Assembly (NCBI RefSeq): GCF_025263685.1
Contig: NZ_CP092109.1
Span: 3,473,001 to 3,537,000 of the forward strand
Reading direction: 5' to 3'
DNA length: 64,000 nucleotides
Source of the DNA: Geoalkalibacter halelectricus
GTDB taxonomy: Bacteria; Desulfobacterota; Desulfuromonadia; Desulfuromonadales; Geoalkalibacteraceae
This document shows positions 28,385 to 36,633 of the stretch, in pieces. How positions within the stretch are numbered: position 1 is the first letter of the stretch; the number at the start of each line of letters is the position of its first letter. Below the pieces are notes generated by a model. It saw only the letters and a list, made by a program, of their open reading frames with translations. It was not told the origin of the DNA and searched no databases. The position numbers were made by a program, and so were the translations under genes.

Positions 28385-29685
28385 GGTACTATCCTCCCCC
28401 AACCTACGCTCTTTTCGGCTCCTCGCTGTTTCAAGTGGGTAGCCTGAAATCAAGCTTTCCGGCAATGAGGTAAGCCATGTTGATCAGGTTCTTGGTGGTG
28501 CGATACCCCCGGGCTCTCCGTTTGGCAGCCTGAATGAGCCCGTTGACGGCTTCGAGAAACCCGTTGGAAAGCTTGCTGTCGAACCAGGTCAGGATCCCGT
28601 TCCAGTGGTTTTTAATCGTCCTGGCGACTGTCTTGATTTGGTCAATCTGGCTTCGGATCGCCCAGCTATACCAGGCCTTAAGCCGTCCTTGGGCATCCTC
28701 GCGGGTGGTGGCGAAGTAGACATCCTGTAGGGCCAGTTTGATGAGATAGGCCCTAGCCGTCTTGAGCCGGTAGTTGCAGAGCCGGGTCAAGGTTTCATCC
28801 TGTTTCTCGGTCAAGTTTTCCGGGTTCTTCAGAAAGGCATAACGGCTGCCTTTCATCATCTCCGGATAGAGCCGGGCCTCTTCCGCTCGTACTTGGCTCA
28901 GAGCGTCGTTCATGTGCTTAATCAGGTGGAACGGATCAAAGGTGATCTCGGCGTTGGGAAGGGCTGCGTTCACCCCCTTGATGAAGGCCTTGGACATATC
29001 GATACAGGCTGCGGTGACGTTCGCGGGATCTCCCTTGTGGGCCTTGAGATCCTCCGCGAAGGCCTTGACGGTCTCATGACCCTTGCCCTCGGTCCCGAAC
29101 AGAAGTCGCCGCAGATCCAGATCAAAGAAGAGGGAGATGTAGTCCTGGCCTCGTCTGGCGGAGGTTTCGTCAATGCCGACGCGCTTAACCTCCGAATGAT
29201 CCTCTTGCGCGCGGGCGCTTTGGACGTAATGATCGAGAACCCGCCAGATGCGTGTGTCGTGCTCGCCTAGCAGAGCCGCTGCCGCCTTGACCGGCATCTC
29301 TCGAACCAGAGCCATGACCAGTGCCTCGAAAAGAAGCGTAAACCCGGCGCCGGGCCGTGCCCAAGGAACCTGAACCTGCTTCACTCCACAACCGGCATTG
29401 GGGCACTTCACCCGAGGCACACGGGCGGTCAGGTAGGCCTCATACTGAAAGAAGTTCAGATGTCGCCAGGTCTTCTCGTTAGTGTCGTAGGCTGGAGCGT
29501 CCGCACCACAGACAGGGCAGGCGAAGGTCGCGCCCCGACGAAAGCCAATCTTGATATCAAGACGCTTGGATTCCTTAGAAAATTCGATACCCTCCACCTC
29601 CCAGGGGGGAGTGATGCCAAGGGCCACAGCGAACAACGATTCAGGATTCATAATGCAGTAAAACCTCCAGAGTGGGATAGACCCC
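28385..29685 (-). mobile_element. ISL3-family insertion sequence, copy 1
   Basis: One transposase gene is flanked by candidate imperfect ends: GGTACTATCC at the left and GGTCTATCCC (minus strand) at the right. No clear 8-bp target duplication was seen, so the ends are approximate. A fragment of a close relative is at 27253. Confidence 0.55.
28431..29651 (-). CDS. ISL3-family transposase (DDE)
   Basis: The 406-residue product has the ISL3 layout: an N-terminal zinc-binding region (CPVCGADAPAYDT and CPNAGCGVKQ), then a DDE nuclease domain with the first Asp in VGIDETSARRG, the second in ACIDMSKAFIKG followed by FDPFHLIKHMNDAL, and the third acidic residue in LSNGFLEAVNGLIQ. The C-terminus (RRARGYRTTKNLINMAYL) is typical. 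It appears intact. GGAGGTTTT lies upstream of the ATG. Confidence 0.93.
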   Translation of the reverse strand: MNPESLFAVALGITPPWEVEGIEFSKESKRLDIKIGFRRGATFACPVCGADAPAYDTNEKTWRHLNFFQYEAYLTARVPRVKCPNAGCGVKQVQVPWARPGAGFTLLFEALVMALVREMPVKAAAALLGEHDTRIWRVLDHYVQSARAQEDHSEVKRVGIDETSARRGQDYISLFFDLDLRRLLFGTEGKGHETVKAFAEDLKAHKGDPANVTAACIDMSKAFIKGVNAALPNAEITFDPFHLIKHMNDALSQVRAEEARLYPEMMKGSRYAFLKNPENLTEKQDETLTRLCNYRLKTARAYLIKLALQDVYFATTREDAQGRLKAWYSWAIRSQIDQIKTVARTIKNHWNGILTWFDSKLSNGFLEAVNGLIQAAKRRARGYRTTKNLINMAYLIAGKLDFRLPT

Positions 29686-29695
29686 CTTCATACCA

Positions 29696-30661
29696 TTACC
29701 CACTCGGAATAGCGAGGAGCCCTCTTTTCCGATGCCGATCATCATGACAGATGTTGCATAGGGTAATGAGATTCTCCTTCTTTGTTGCGCCCCCCTCTGC
29801 ATGCGGCTTCTCATGGTGAGCTTCCAAGTTTCGCGGATCGCTGCGATTCCACTGATGCGGTGTCCATTTGCAATCGCGGCACTCGTATCCATCCCTAACA
29901 AAGACCTCGCGCCGAAGGGCATCCTTCACCGCCCGGTCCTCCTTCGGCGATTGTCGGTCACTTACGAGCACATAGATACCGATCGGCAGTTCCGGCATCC
30001 CGGTCGTTTTTGTCAATACCGGCCAGCCTTCTTCCGTTCTCAATTCCCGGACCCTTCTCGCCCACTCGGATTTGTTTTTGGCGACATACCGGAGTTCCTC
30101 CCCGGAAATCTCATTGCCGATGTTCTCTTTCAGAAAAAGGAGAATTTTATCCTGAACGTTCAGAGAAAGTTTTCGGATTCTGTTAGCTGATTTCCACCTA
30201 TGAGCGGCCTCACGGTCCTGCCTCTCATCTAAGAGAATGTAGTCATCCGGCTTCATTTTCGGAAGTCCGGCGCCGTTCGGGAGAGAATCAACTTCCTCGG
30301 CATCCCGCACGATCTCCTTAGCCGTTACCCCCGTAAGTATCTTCCATCCATGCTCTACCCTGAGTTCTCGTACCCGCCTCGCCCAGTCATCAATTCCTGA
30401 AACGACCATTAACTCCTGCCCGTTGAGGTGCACATACGGGTATTTGCGCAGATACAGAAGGATACGATCCCGCCCCGATTCGCCGTCCGGTAAAATGGAA
30501 CTCCCGAGATCCCGCAAGGTGTTGAACACCGGGATGAGCCCTCTGACCTGCTGTCGTAGATCGTCATGCTTCAGCTTATTTTCGAAATTCGACAACAACT
30601 CGACCAAGTTTTGCCGAAGTTCTTCCGGCTTGTCTCGCCTGGATCGACGTCCCAAGGTCAC
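29696..30661 (-). CDS. HNH endonuclease with duplicated N-terminal module, likely restriction enzyme
   Basis: The 321-residue protein ends in an HNH nuclease (FVRDGYECRDC, AHHEKPHAEGG, NLITLCNICHDDRH), with paired Cys for structural zinc and a His-His catalytic pair. Before it are two copies of a 60-70 residue module: GQELMVVSGIDDWARRVREL and GEELRYVAKNKSEWARRVREL, each followed by a GW..LT segment. These may be winged-helix DNA readers. It starts at a GTG 7 bp after vsr and follows dcm on the same strand, so it is the probable restriction partner of the methylase. Confidence 0.85.
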   Translation of the reverse strand: MTLGRRSRRDKPEELRQNLVELLSNFENKLKHDDLRQQVRGLIPVFNTLRDLGSSILPDGESGRDRILLYLRKYPYVHLNGQELMVVSGIDDWARRVRELRVEHGWKILTGVTAKEIVRDAEEVDSLPNGAGLPKMKPDDYILLDERQDREAAHRWKSANRIRKLSLNVQDKILLFLKENIGNEISGEELRYVAKNKSEWARRVRELRTEEGWPVLTKTTGMPELPIGIYVLVSDRQSPKEDRAVKDALRREVFVRDGYECRDCKWTPHQWNRSDPRNLEAHHEKPHAEGGATKKENLITLCNICHDDRHRKRGLLAIPSG

Positions 30662-30668
30662 CTCGCTA

Positions 30669-31091
30669 TCAATTATTTTCCTTATCCCTCATGAACTCGG
30701 ATAGTTTTTCAATCAATTGGTCCTGCATTCTCGTCTCACATTCCCAAATAACGAGAACCCTCCAGCCGTCGCCTACAAGCCCACGAACAGCCCTCTCGTC
30801 GCGAGCCATATTGGCATCGATCTTTGCATTCCAGAAGCCGACATTCGTGGAGGGACGCTTCGATCGGGGACATCCAGCATGGCCGTGCCAAAAACATCCA
30901 TGTACGAAAACAACCTTACGATGCCGAGGCAGGACGATATCGGGATTTCCCGGAATCTGCCGTACGTGCAATCGGAAGCGGTATCCCATAGCGTGAAGAA
31001 TTCTGCGAACGGCTATTTCAGGCTTCGTATCCCGTCCTGAAATTCGCGACATGAGCCAACTTCTTTTCTCCTTGCTGAAGACATCAGACAT
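30669..31091 (-). CDS. vsr: Very short patch repair (Vsr) mismatch endonuclease
   Basis: The 140-residue enzyme nicks next to T:G mismatches that arise by deamination of 5-methylcytosine. Family landmarks are SRISGRDTKPEIAVRRILH, RIPGNPDIVLPRHRKVVF with the catalytic Asp, and VHGCFWHGHAGC with zinc ligands, then WRVLVIWECE. It overlaps the dcm-type methylase gene by 79 bp in another frame, the common arrangement. Confidence 0.95.
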   Translation of the reverse strand: MSDVFSKEKRSWLMSRISGRDTKPEIAVRRILHAMGYRFRLHVRQIPGNPDIVLPRHRKVVFVHGCFWHGHAGCPRSKRPSTNVGFWNAKIDANMARDERAVRGLVGDGWRVLVIWECETRMQDQLIEKLSEFMRDKENN

Positions 31092-32308
31092 TCCAGCATG
31101 CCTTTTGAAAGGATGAGAGCATAAACACAGTCCGCAATGCGTGCTGCCAAAGCGGGCGGAACTGCGTTTCCGATCTGTTTCGCTATCTCTATCTTGGAGC
31201 CGACGAATTTGAAATCATCGGGAAAGGACTGAAGACGTGCCGCCTCCCGGTGCGTTATCGGGCGGTTTTGCACAGGATGCAGGTACCGGCCCTTTTCAGG
31301 CTTGAAGAATTCCGTTCGAATAGTGACGGACGACCGGTCCCACCAAAGACGCCCGAAGAGATCGGTCCCTCCCGAGGTTTTCCGAATCCAGCAATCGGGA
31401 GTCAGATGCGGTGCCCTCCTTTGCAGGTCGAAACGGTTCATTCCCTCCTCGGGAATTGCCTTATAGCGCTCAAGACTTTTAGCGGTCGGTTTTCGGCCGA
31501 AATGTAGATCCAAAGGCGGCGGCATGGTCCTGATTTCCGTGCCTACCGGCTTCGGCAAATCCTCAATTGCATCACGGACTGTCCGCCAGGGGGCAGGATC
31601 GGAGATATAAACATCGAACTCCTCTGAAAAGGCCTTCCTATATCCGTTCTTCGGACTGAAGTTCGTCTTCTTCGGGGGAAAAACGCGGCCAGGATCTGCG
31701 AACCTACACCCGATGATAAATGCGCGCCAGCGCGTTTGCGGTACACCATAATCAGCAGCGCACAATTTTGCCGAACGAAGGGTAAAACCCATCGTTCGCG
31801 CGACCTCAACAATCTCCCCGTGCTCGAATGAACCTAAAAGCTGAGGTACATTTTCCATGACAAAGACTGATGCACCCGAGCGCTTAACCACTTCCATAAA
31901 AGGGCGCCAAAGTTGCTTTCGCGGATCACCGTCCCGAAACTTGTTAAGGAGGCTGAATCCCTGACAGGGGGGGCCGCCGATAACAACATCAGCCTGAGGG
32001 ATAACAGTGGCGGGATCTTCAAGAATATCTACGATATCTCCGACTATGCAGTGATTACCGAAATTTTCATTGTAGGTCTTTCCTGCATGGTCGTTGAAAT
32101 CATTAGCCCACACGGGCTCGAAATTGTGGCCCGTTAACTTTGTGAACCCGAGGGTCATGCCGCCGGCACCGCAAAACAGATCGATCAAACGAGGCCGAAC
32201 CCGCTTCTCGGTGATTGTCCCATGGACGCGAGCGACGTAAATCTCGTCCTCCTCTGCGACAAGCGGAAAATCCAAAGGAATTACATTGTTCTTTCCCTTA
32301 AAAAGCAC
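31013..32308 (-). CDS. DNA (cytosine-5) methyltransferase
   Basis: The 431-residue methylase has the ordered C5 motifs: I LIDLFCGAGGMTLGF, IV GGPPCQGFS with catalytic Cys115, VI FVMENVPQ, VIII-like QTRWRAFIIG, and IX/X REAARLQSFPDDF with QIGNAVPP. The variable region between VIII and IX (about residues 195-340) would set the target. Start is a GTG with AGGAG 9 nt upstream. Its end overlaps vsr. The cluster methylase-Vsr-HNH forms a type II restriction-modification unit; the recognised sequence is unknown. Confidence 0.95.
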   Translation of the reverse strand: MLFKGKNNVIPLDFPLVAEEDEIYVARVHGTITEKRVRPRLIDLFCGAGGMTLGFTKLTGHNFEPVWANDFNDHAGKTYNENFGNHCIVGDIVDILEDPATVIPQADVVIGGPPCQGFSLLNKFRDGDPRKQLWRPFMEVVKRSGASVFVMENVPQLLGSFEHGEIVEVARTMGFTLRSAKLCAADYGVPQTRWRAFIIGCRFADPGRVFPPKKTNFSPKNGYRKAFSEEFDVYISDPAPWRTVRDAIEDLPKPVGTEIRTMPPPLDLHFGRKPTAKSLERYKAIPEEGMNRFDLQRRAPHLTPDCWIRKTSGGTDLFGRLWWDRSSVTIRTEFFKPEKGRYLHPVQNRPITHREAARLQSFPDDFKFVGSKIEIAKQIGNAVPPALAARIADCVYALILSKGMLECLMSSARRKEVGSCREFQDGIRSLK

Positions 32309-32568
32309 AGTATTGATTCTCCTGAAAAAATCCTGCCGATTCCCCGAAGCTCTTGACGCCGGAAAAGTCGAGAAGCCTACAGGGCGTCCCTTTCCCTCCC
32401 CCCCCAGAGCCCGTCGAACTCATCTCCCCCTGAGTGACGAAACCAGCTTCAAAATACTCGGTCGGATGGACAAGGTCAAACAATTCTACGCTTTTCCGGG
32501 AAGATGACTAGACCCCCTCGGGCCAAAGGGAAAAACGTTGACAGAGAGGGTGCTTGCCCCCTGCGACA

Positions 32569-32829
32569 ATGCCCACGGTGAGCCCTGCACGCAAACCCAA
32601 ACTGCTCAAATCCAAAACGGCCTTTGAGCGGGCCGTCGACAGACTCCTTTCGATGGCCGGCAACTTTGAAGACAACACGGAATGTCTGATTATTGGAGTT
32701 GATCTGGAAACGGATCAGTGGGAAAATGGCCGAATTCAGTTTCCGCCCCCCGGATACCACCGCTTCCGCAAGGGGCATTCGCCAACAGGGCTCTCCCCGA
32801 CAACCCATAGCAAGTATACGTCCCCTTGA
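32569..32829 (+). CDS. Short hypothetical protein coupled to the SNF2 helicase
   Basis: An 86-residue frame (MPTVSPARKPKLLKSKTAFE...) ends in TGA overlapping the TTG start of the helicase by 4 bases, as in coupled genes. The middle part (VDRLLSMAGNFEDNTECLIIGVDLETDQ) reads like protein, the end is low-complexity. No ribosome site or family was recognised, so it may be a chance frame or a truncated gene. Confidence 0.3.
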   Translation: MPTVSPARKPKLLKSKTAFERAVDRLLSMAGNFEDNTECLIIGVDLETDQWENGRIQFPPPGYHRFRKGHSPTGLSPTTHSKYTSP

Positions 32830-35507
32830 ATCTCTCCCTCACCCCCACCGGCCATCTGATCGCGCTTGAAAGTTCCGACGGCGCCGAAACTCACTTCGGC
32901 GCCGATCGATTCGCCCGGGCTTTTTCGCAGTCGCAATCCGCCGGAATCATCGCTTTGGCCGGTGGCAGGGCTTCGTCCGACTGGCCCCTTTCCTGGGCCT
33001 ATTGGCGCGACTTCGGTAGCCGATACCTCCTTTCGCTTTGCCGTCTTCAACCCTCCTCCGCAAAGCTGGAGCCAATCCCGCCCCCCGATCCCGCCGCCCT
33101 CGCCTCCCTGACCTTAGGCATCCCGCCGATGCCGGGGGCCGAGTACTGCACCCCCGAAGCCCTGGCTTCCATCTGGGTCGACCTCGACGCCTGGGCACGA
33201 GACGCCGTCGCCCGCAACCCCGAGGGGTTCGCCGGATTTCTGCATGAACATGCCCCTCTGTGGCGGCAGGTGGGGCGGGTATGCTTTCACCTGGCGGAGA
33301 ACAAGAACGACTCCGAATTCCCCTTCGCCTTCATGGCGACCTACATTCCGCGCCTCGGCAAGAACGCCCGCGCCCAGCACCTCCCCTTGAGTCAGGCGCT
33401 TCGCGAGTATGCCGGCACCGACAACCGCGAGGCGCTCTTGCGCCTTCTGGAACCGGTTCACGAGGCGGGCACCCGCTGCGCGTGGGTGCAGGAACTCCTG
33501 GAAAGCAGCGACATCTACCACCCCCTGGCCTGGACACCCGAGGAGGCGTACTCGATGTTGAAGGACGTTCCCGCCCTGGAGGAGAGCGGCCTCGTGGTGC
33601 GTCTTCCGGACTGGTGGGCAAAGCGCCCCCGTCCCCGCGTGCAGGTCTCCATCGGATCGAAGGTCGGCGAAACCCTTTCGGCCAAGGCCCTCCTCGATTT
33701 CAAGATGCAGCTCACCCTCGACGGCGCCGACCTCACTCCGGAGGAGATCGCGGCGCTGACGCAGGCGGGCGAGGGGCTGGCGTTTCTGCGGGGAAAGTGG
33801 GTCGAAGTCGACGGCGAAAAACTGCGTCAAGCCCTCGACCAGTGGCGGCGCGTCGAAGCCGAGGCGGGGGACGACGGGCTCTCCTTCGTGGAGGGGATGC
33901 GGCTTCTGGCCGGCGCCCGGCGGGACCTTTCGGGGAGCGACCCGACGCTCGATGAGACGGGGTGGGCCTTCGTGGAGGCCGGAGAGCGGCTGCGCGAGAT
34001 CCTCGCAGGGATACGCGACCCCTCTCGGCTCGCCGCCGTTCAGACGAGGGAGCGGCTGCACGCGACGCTGCGCCCCTATCAGCAGACGGGCGTCAACTGG
34101 CTGTGGTTCCTCTCGGAGCTCGGACTGGGGGCATGCCTGGCCGACGACATGGGGCTGGGTAAAACGATCCAGGTCATCTCCCTTTTGCTGGCGCAAAAAG
34201 ACAGAAAGGCGGAGGCGACGCCAAGCCTCCTGGTGCTGCCGGCCTCGCTTTTGTCCAACTGGAAGAGCGAGATCGAGCGCTTCGCGCCCTCCCTCAAGGT
34301 CGTCTGCGCTCACCCCTCGGAGGCAGAGCGATCGGAGCTGGAGCGCATCGCCGCCGACCCCGCCGCCGCGCTGTCCTCCGTCGATGCGGTGCTGGCCACC
34401 TACGGCATGCTCCAGCGCATGGAGTGGATCGGCAGGCAGCGCTGGAACCTGATCGTGCTCGACGAGGCCCAGGCGATCAAAAACCCCGTTACGAAGCAGG
34501 CAAGGGCCGTCAAGTCGCTCCGCGGCAGGGCGCGCATCGCCCTGACCGGCACCCCGGTCGAGAACCGCCTCTCCGATCTCTGGTCGCTCTTCGACTTCAC
34601 CTGCCCTGGCCTTCTCGGCACGGCGCCCCGCTTCAAGCAGTTCGTCTCCTCCCTGGAGAAGGACGAACCGCCGTCGTACGCGCCGCTGCGCACACTGGTG
34701 CAGCCCTACATCCTGCGTCGCCTCAAGACCGACCGTAGCGTCATCAACGATCTCCCCGAAAAAGTCGAGACCACGGCCTGGTGCGGCCTCTCCAAGGTGC
34801 AGGCTCGCCTTTACGGCCAAGCGGTGAAGGAGCTGGCGCAGGCACTTGAAGAGCAGGGCGAGGGGATCAAACGTCGCGGACTGATCCTCTCGACGCTGAT
34901 GCGGTTCAAGCAGATCTGCAACCACCCCGGCCAGGCGCTGGGGGACGGCGACTACACGCCGGAGCGCAGCGGCAAGTTCGAGCGCCTGCGGGATCTGGCC
35001 GAAGAGATCGCCTCACGCCAGGAAAAGGTCCTGGTCTTTACCCAGTTCAGGGAGATGACCGCTCCGATCGCCGCCTTCCTCGCCGGGGTGTTCGGCCGCC
35101 CCGGCCTGGTGCTGCACGGCGGCACCCCAGTGGCCGAGCGCAAGAAGCTGGTCGACCGCTTCCAGCACGAGGATGGACCGCCCTTCTTCGTCCTCTCCCT
35201 CAAGGCCGGCGGTTCGGGGCTGAATCTGACCGCCGCCGCCCACGTCGTCCATTTCGACCGCTGGTGGAATCCGGCGGTGGAGAATCAGGCGACCGACCGC
35301 GCCTTCCGCATCGGCCAGAAAAGAAATGTGATGGTGCACAAGTTCGTCTGCAAGGGGACGGTAGAAGAGAAAATCGACGCCCTGATCCGCTCCAAGGCGG
35401 GATTGGCGCAGGAGCTGCTGGAAGGGGCCGAGACTCTGCTGACCGAGATGGATGACGAGGCGTTGTTGAAGATGGTGGCGCTCGACCTGGAGAAGGTGCG
35501 GATATGA
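32826..35507 (+). CDS. SNF2-family helicase with SNF2-associated N-terminal region
   Basis: The 893-residue ATPase has a ~400-residue N-terminal SNF2-associated region (SLTPTGHLIALES; DWWAKRPRPRVQVSIGSKVG) and a two-lobe motor: motif I DMGLGKT (Lys446), II DEAQ (Asp546), III ALTGTPVENRL, then C-lobe motifs LVFTQFREMT, LSLKAGGSGLNLT and VENQATDRAFRIGQ. It translocates on double-stranded DNA and may remodel protein-DNA complexes. The TTG start is chosen because LNLSLTPTGHL matches the family beginning. The next gene, a SWIM zinc-finger protein, overlaps by 4 bp; the same gene pair occurs in other bacteria (YwqA/YwqB type). Confidence 0.93.
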   Translation: MNLSLTPTGHLIALESSDGAETHFGADRFARAFSQSQSAGIIALAGGRASSDWPLSWAYWRDFGSRYLLSLCRLQPSSAKLEPIPPPDPAALASLTLGIPPMPGAEYCTPEALASIWVDLDAWARDAVARNPEGFAGFLHEHAPLWRQVGRVCFHLAENKNDSEFPFAFMATYIPRLGKNARAQHLPLSQALREYAGTDNREALLRLLEPVHEAGTRCAWVQELLESSDIYHPLAWTPEEAYSMLKDVPALEESGLVVRLPDWWAKRPRPRVQVSIGSKVGETLSAKALLDFKMQLTLDGADLTPEEIAALTQAGEGLAFLRGKWVEVDGEKLRQALDQWRRVEAEAGDDGLSFVEGMRLLAGARRDLSGSDPTLDETGWAFVEAGERLREILAGIRDPSRLAAVQTRERLHATLRPYQQTGVNWLWFLSELGLGACLADDMGLGKTIQVISLLLAQKDRKAEATPSLLVLPASLLSNWKSEIERFAPSLKVVCAHPSEAERSELERIAADPAAALSSVDAVLATYGMLQRMEWIGRQRWNLIVLDEAQAIKNPVTKQARAVKSLRGRARIALTGTPVENRLSDLWSLFDFTCPGLLGTAPRFKQFVSSLEKDEPPSYAPLRTLVQPYILRRLKTDRSVINDLPEKVETTAWCGLSKVQARLYGQAVKELAQALEEQGEGIKRRGLILSTLMRFKQICNHPGQALGDGDYTPERSGKFERLRDLAEEIASRQEKVLVFTQFREMTAPIAAFLAGVFGRPGLVLHGGTPVAERKKLVDRFQHEDGPPFFVLSLKAGGSGLNLTAAAHVVHFDRWWNPAVENQATDRAFRIGQKRNVMVHKFVCKGTVEEKIDALIRSKAGLAQELLEGAETLLTEMDDEALLKMVALDLEKVRI

Positions 35508-36598
35508 GAAGAGGCAGAAGAGAATATTCCCGATGGCCCGAGTACGTCACGGTGGCGGAGCGGCGGGCGGACGCGCAAAAGCATCTCGACAAGCTGAGAA
35601 AGAAGGGCGTCAAGGTGCAACCGGTTGAGCTGAGCGGCCGCAAGATCGCCGACTCCTTCTGGGGGAAGGGGTGGTGCGACCACATGGAGTCGTTCAGCGA
35701 TTTCGCCAACCGCCTCCCCCGGGGCCGGACCTACATCAGAAACGGCTCGGTCTGCCATCTCGACATCCGCGGCGGCCGCATCGAGGCGATGGTCAGCGGA
35801 ACGACCCTGTACAACGTCTCCATCGCCATCAAACCTCTCCCCAAAACAAAGTGGAGCGCGTTGAAGCGCGCCTGCTCCGGACGGATCGGTTCGCTCATCG
35901 ATCTGCTGCGGGGAAAGCTCGACCGCGGCGTCATGGAGGTCGTTTCGGATCGCCGACAAGGGCTCTTCCCGCTGCCCGGCGAGATGAAATTCGACTGCGA
36001 CTGCCCCGACTGGGCCGACATGTGCAAGCATGTGGCGGCGGTCCTCTACGGCGTCGGCTCGCGCCTCGACCACTCCCCCGAGATGCTGTTTCTCCTTCGC
36101 GGCGTCGATCACGAAGAACTGGTCGATGTTTCCGCCGCGCTCACCGATGCGACCCGATCCGGGACTTCCCGACGCAGAATCGCCGCGGCCGGGATCGCCG
36201 ACGTCTTCGGGATCGACATGGCTGAAACGGGGGAGCCCCCGTCCGAAACGGATGCCGCCTCTGCGGCAGGAAGACCGAAGCCGAAAACGAAGACCTCGAA
36301 ACCCGGCAATGAATCCGAAGCGCCATCCCGCGCACGAGGGGGGCGGAAAAAAAATGCTCCTGTGCAATCGAAAGAACGTAAGGAAGCGCCCGCGGCCCCC
36401 TTCCCCGAGCCGCTCACGGGGGAAGCCATCCGCGCCTGGCGCTCGTCACTCGGCGAGACGCAGGCCGCATTCGCCTCCCGCATCGGGATCACCGCCGCCA
36501 GCATTTCGCAATGGGAGAAAAAGGGGAAAGGAACACTCGGGATGCAGCCCCGGACCCTGACGGCGCTGCGCAAGGCCTGGAGACTGACAAATAGATAA
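35504..36598 (+). CDS. SWIM zinc-finger protein with C-terminal HTH (Xre-like) domain
   Basis: The 364-residue product has a central SWIM finger CxCx6CxH (Cys165, Cys167, Cys174, His176), preceded by the family region (FWGKGWCDHMESFSDFANRLPRGRTYIRNG). A basic low-complexity linker (about residues 245-300, RPKPKTKTSKPG) leads to a helix-turn-helix at 304-364 (TQAAFASRIGITAASISQWE). SWIM partners of SNF2 helicases usually lack such an HTH, so the fusion is unusual. It may let the pair sense or bind a DNA site, or autoregulate. ATGA overlap with the helicase shows coupling. Confidence 0.9.
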   Translation: MRRGRREYSRWPEYVTVAERRADAQKHLDKLRKKGVKVQPVELSGRKIADSFWGKGWCDHMESFSDFANRLPRGRTYIRNGSVCHLDIRGGRIEAMVSGTTLYNVSIAIKPLPKTKWSALKRACSGRIGSLIDLLRGKLDRGVMEVVSDRRQGLFPLPGEMKFDCDCPDWADMCKHVAAVLYGVGSRLDHSPEMLFLLRGVDHEELVDVSAALTDATRSGTSRRRIAAAGIADVFGIDMAETGEPPSETDAASAAGRPKPKTKTSKPGNESEAPSRARGGRKKNAPVQSKERKEAPAAPFPEPLTGEAIRAWRSSLGETQAAFASRIGITAASISQWEKKGKGTLGMQPRTLTALRKAWRLTNR

Positions 36599-36633
36599 TT
36601 CCGTCGATATCTGACCCCTTTGCTTTGATTCTT

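Noticed and set aside
32286-32507. Plus-strand frame upstream of the SNF2 gene
   Set aside because: Begins inside the methylase start region and has no ribosome site or protein-like pattern.
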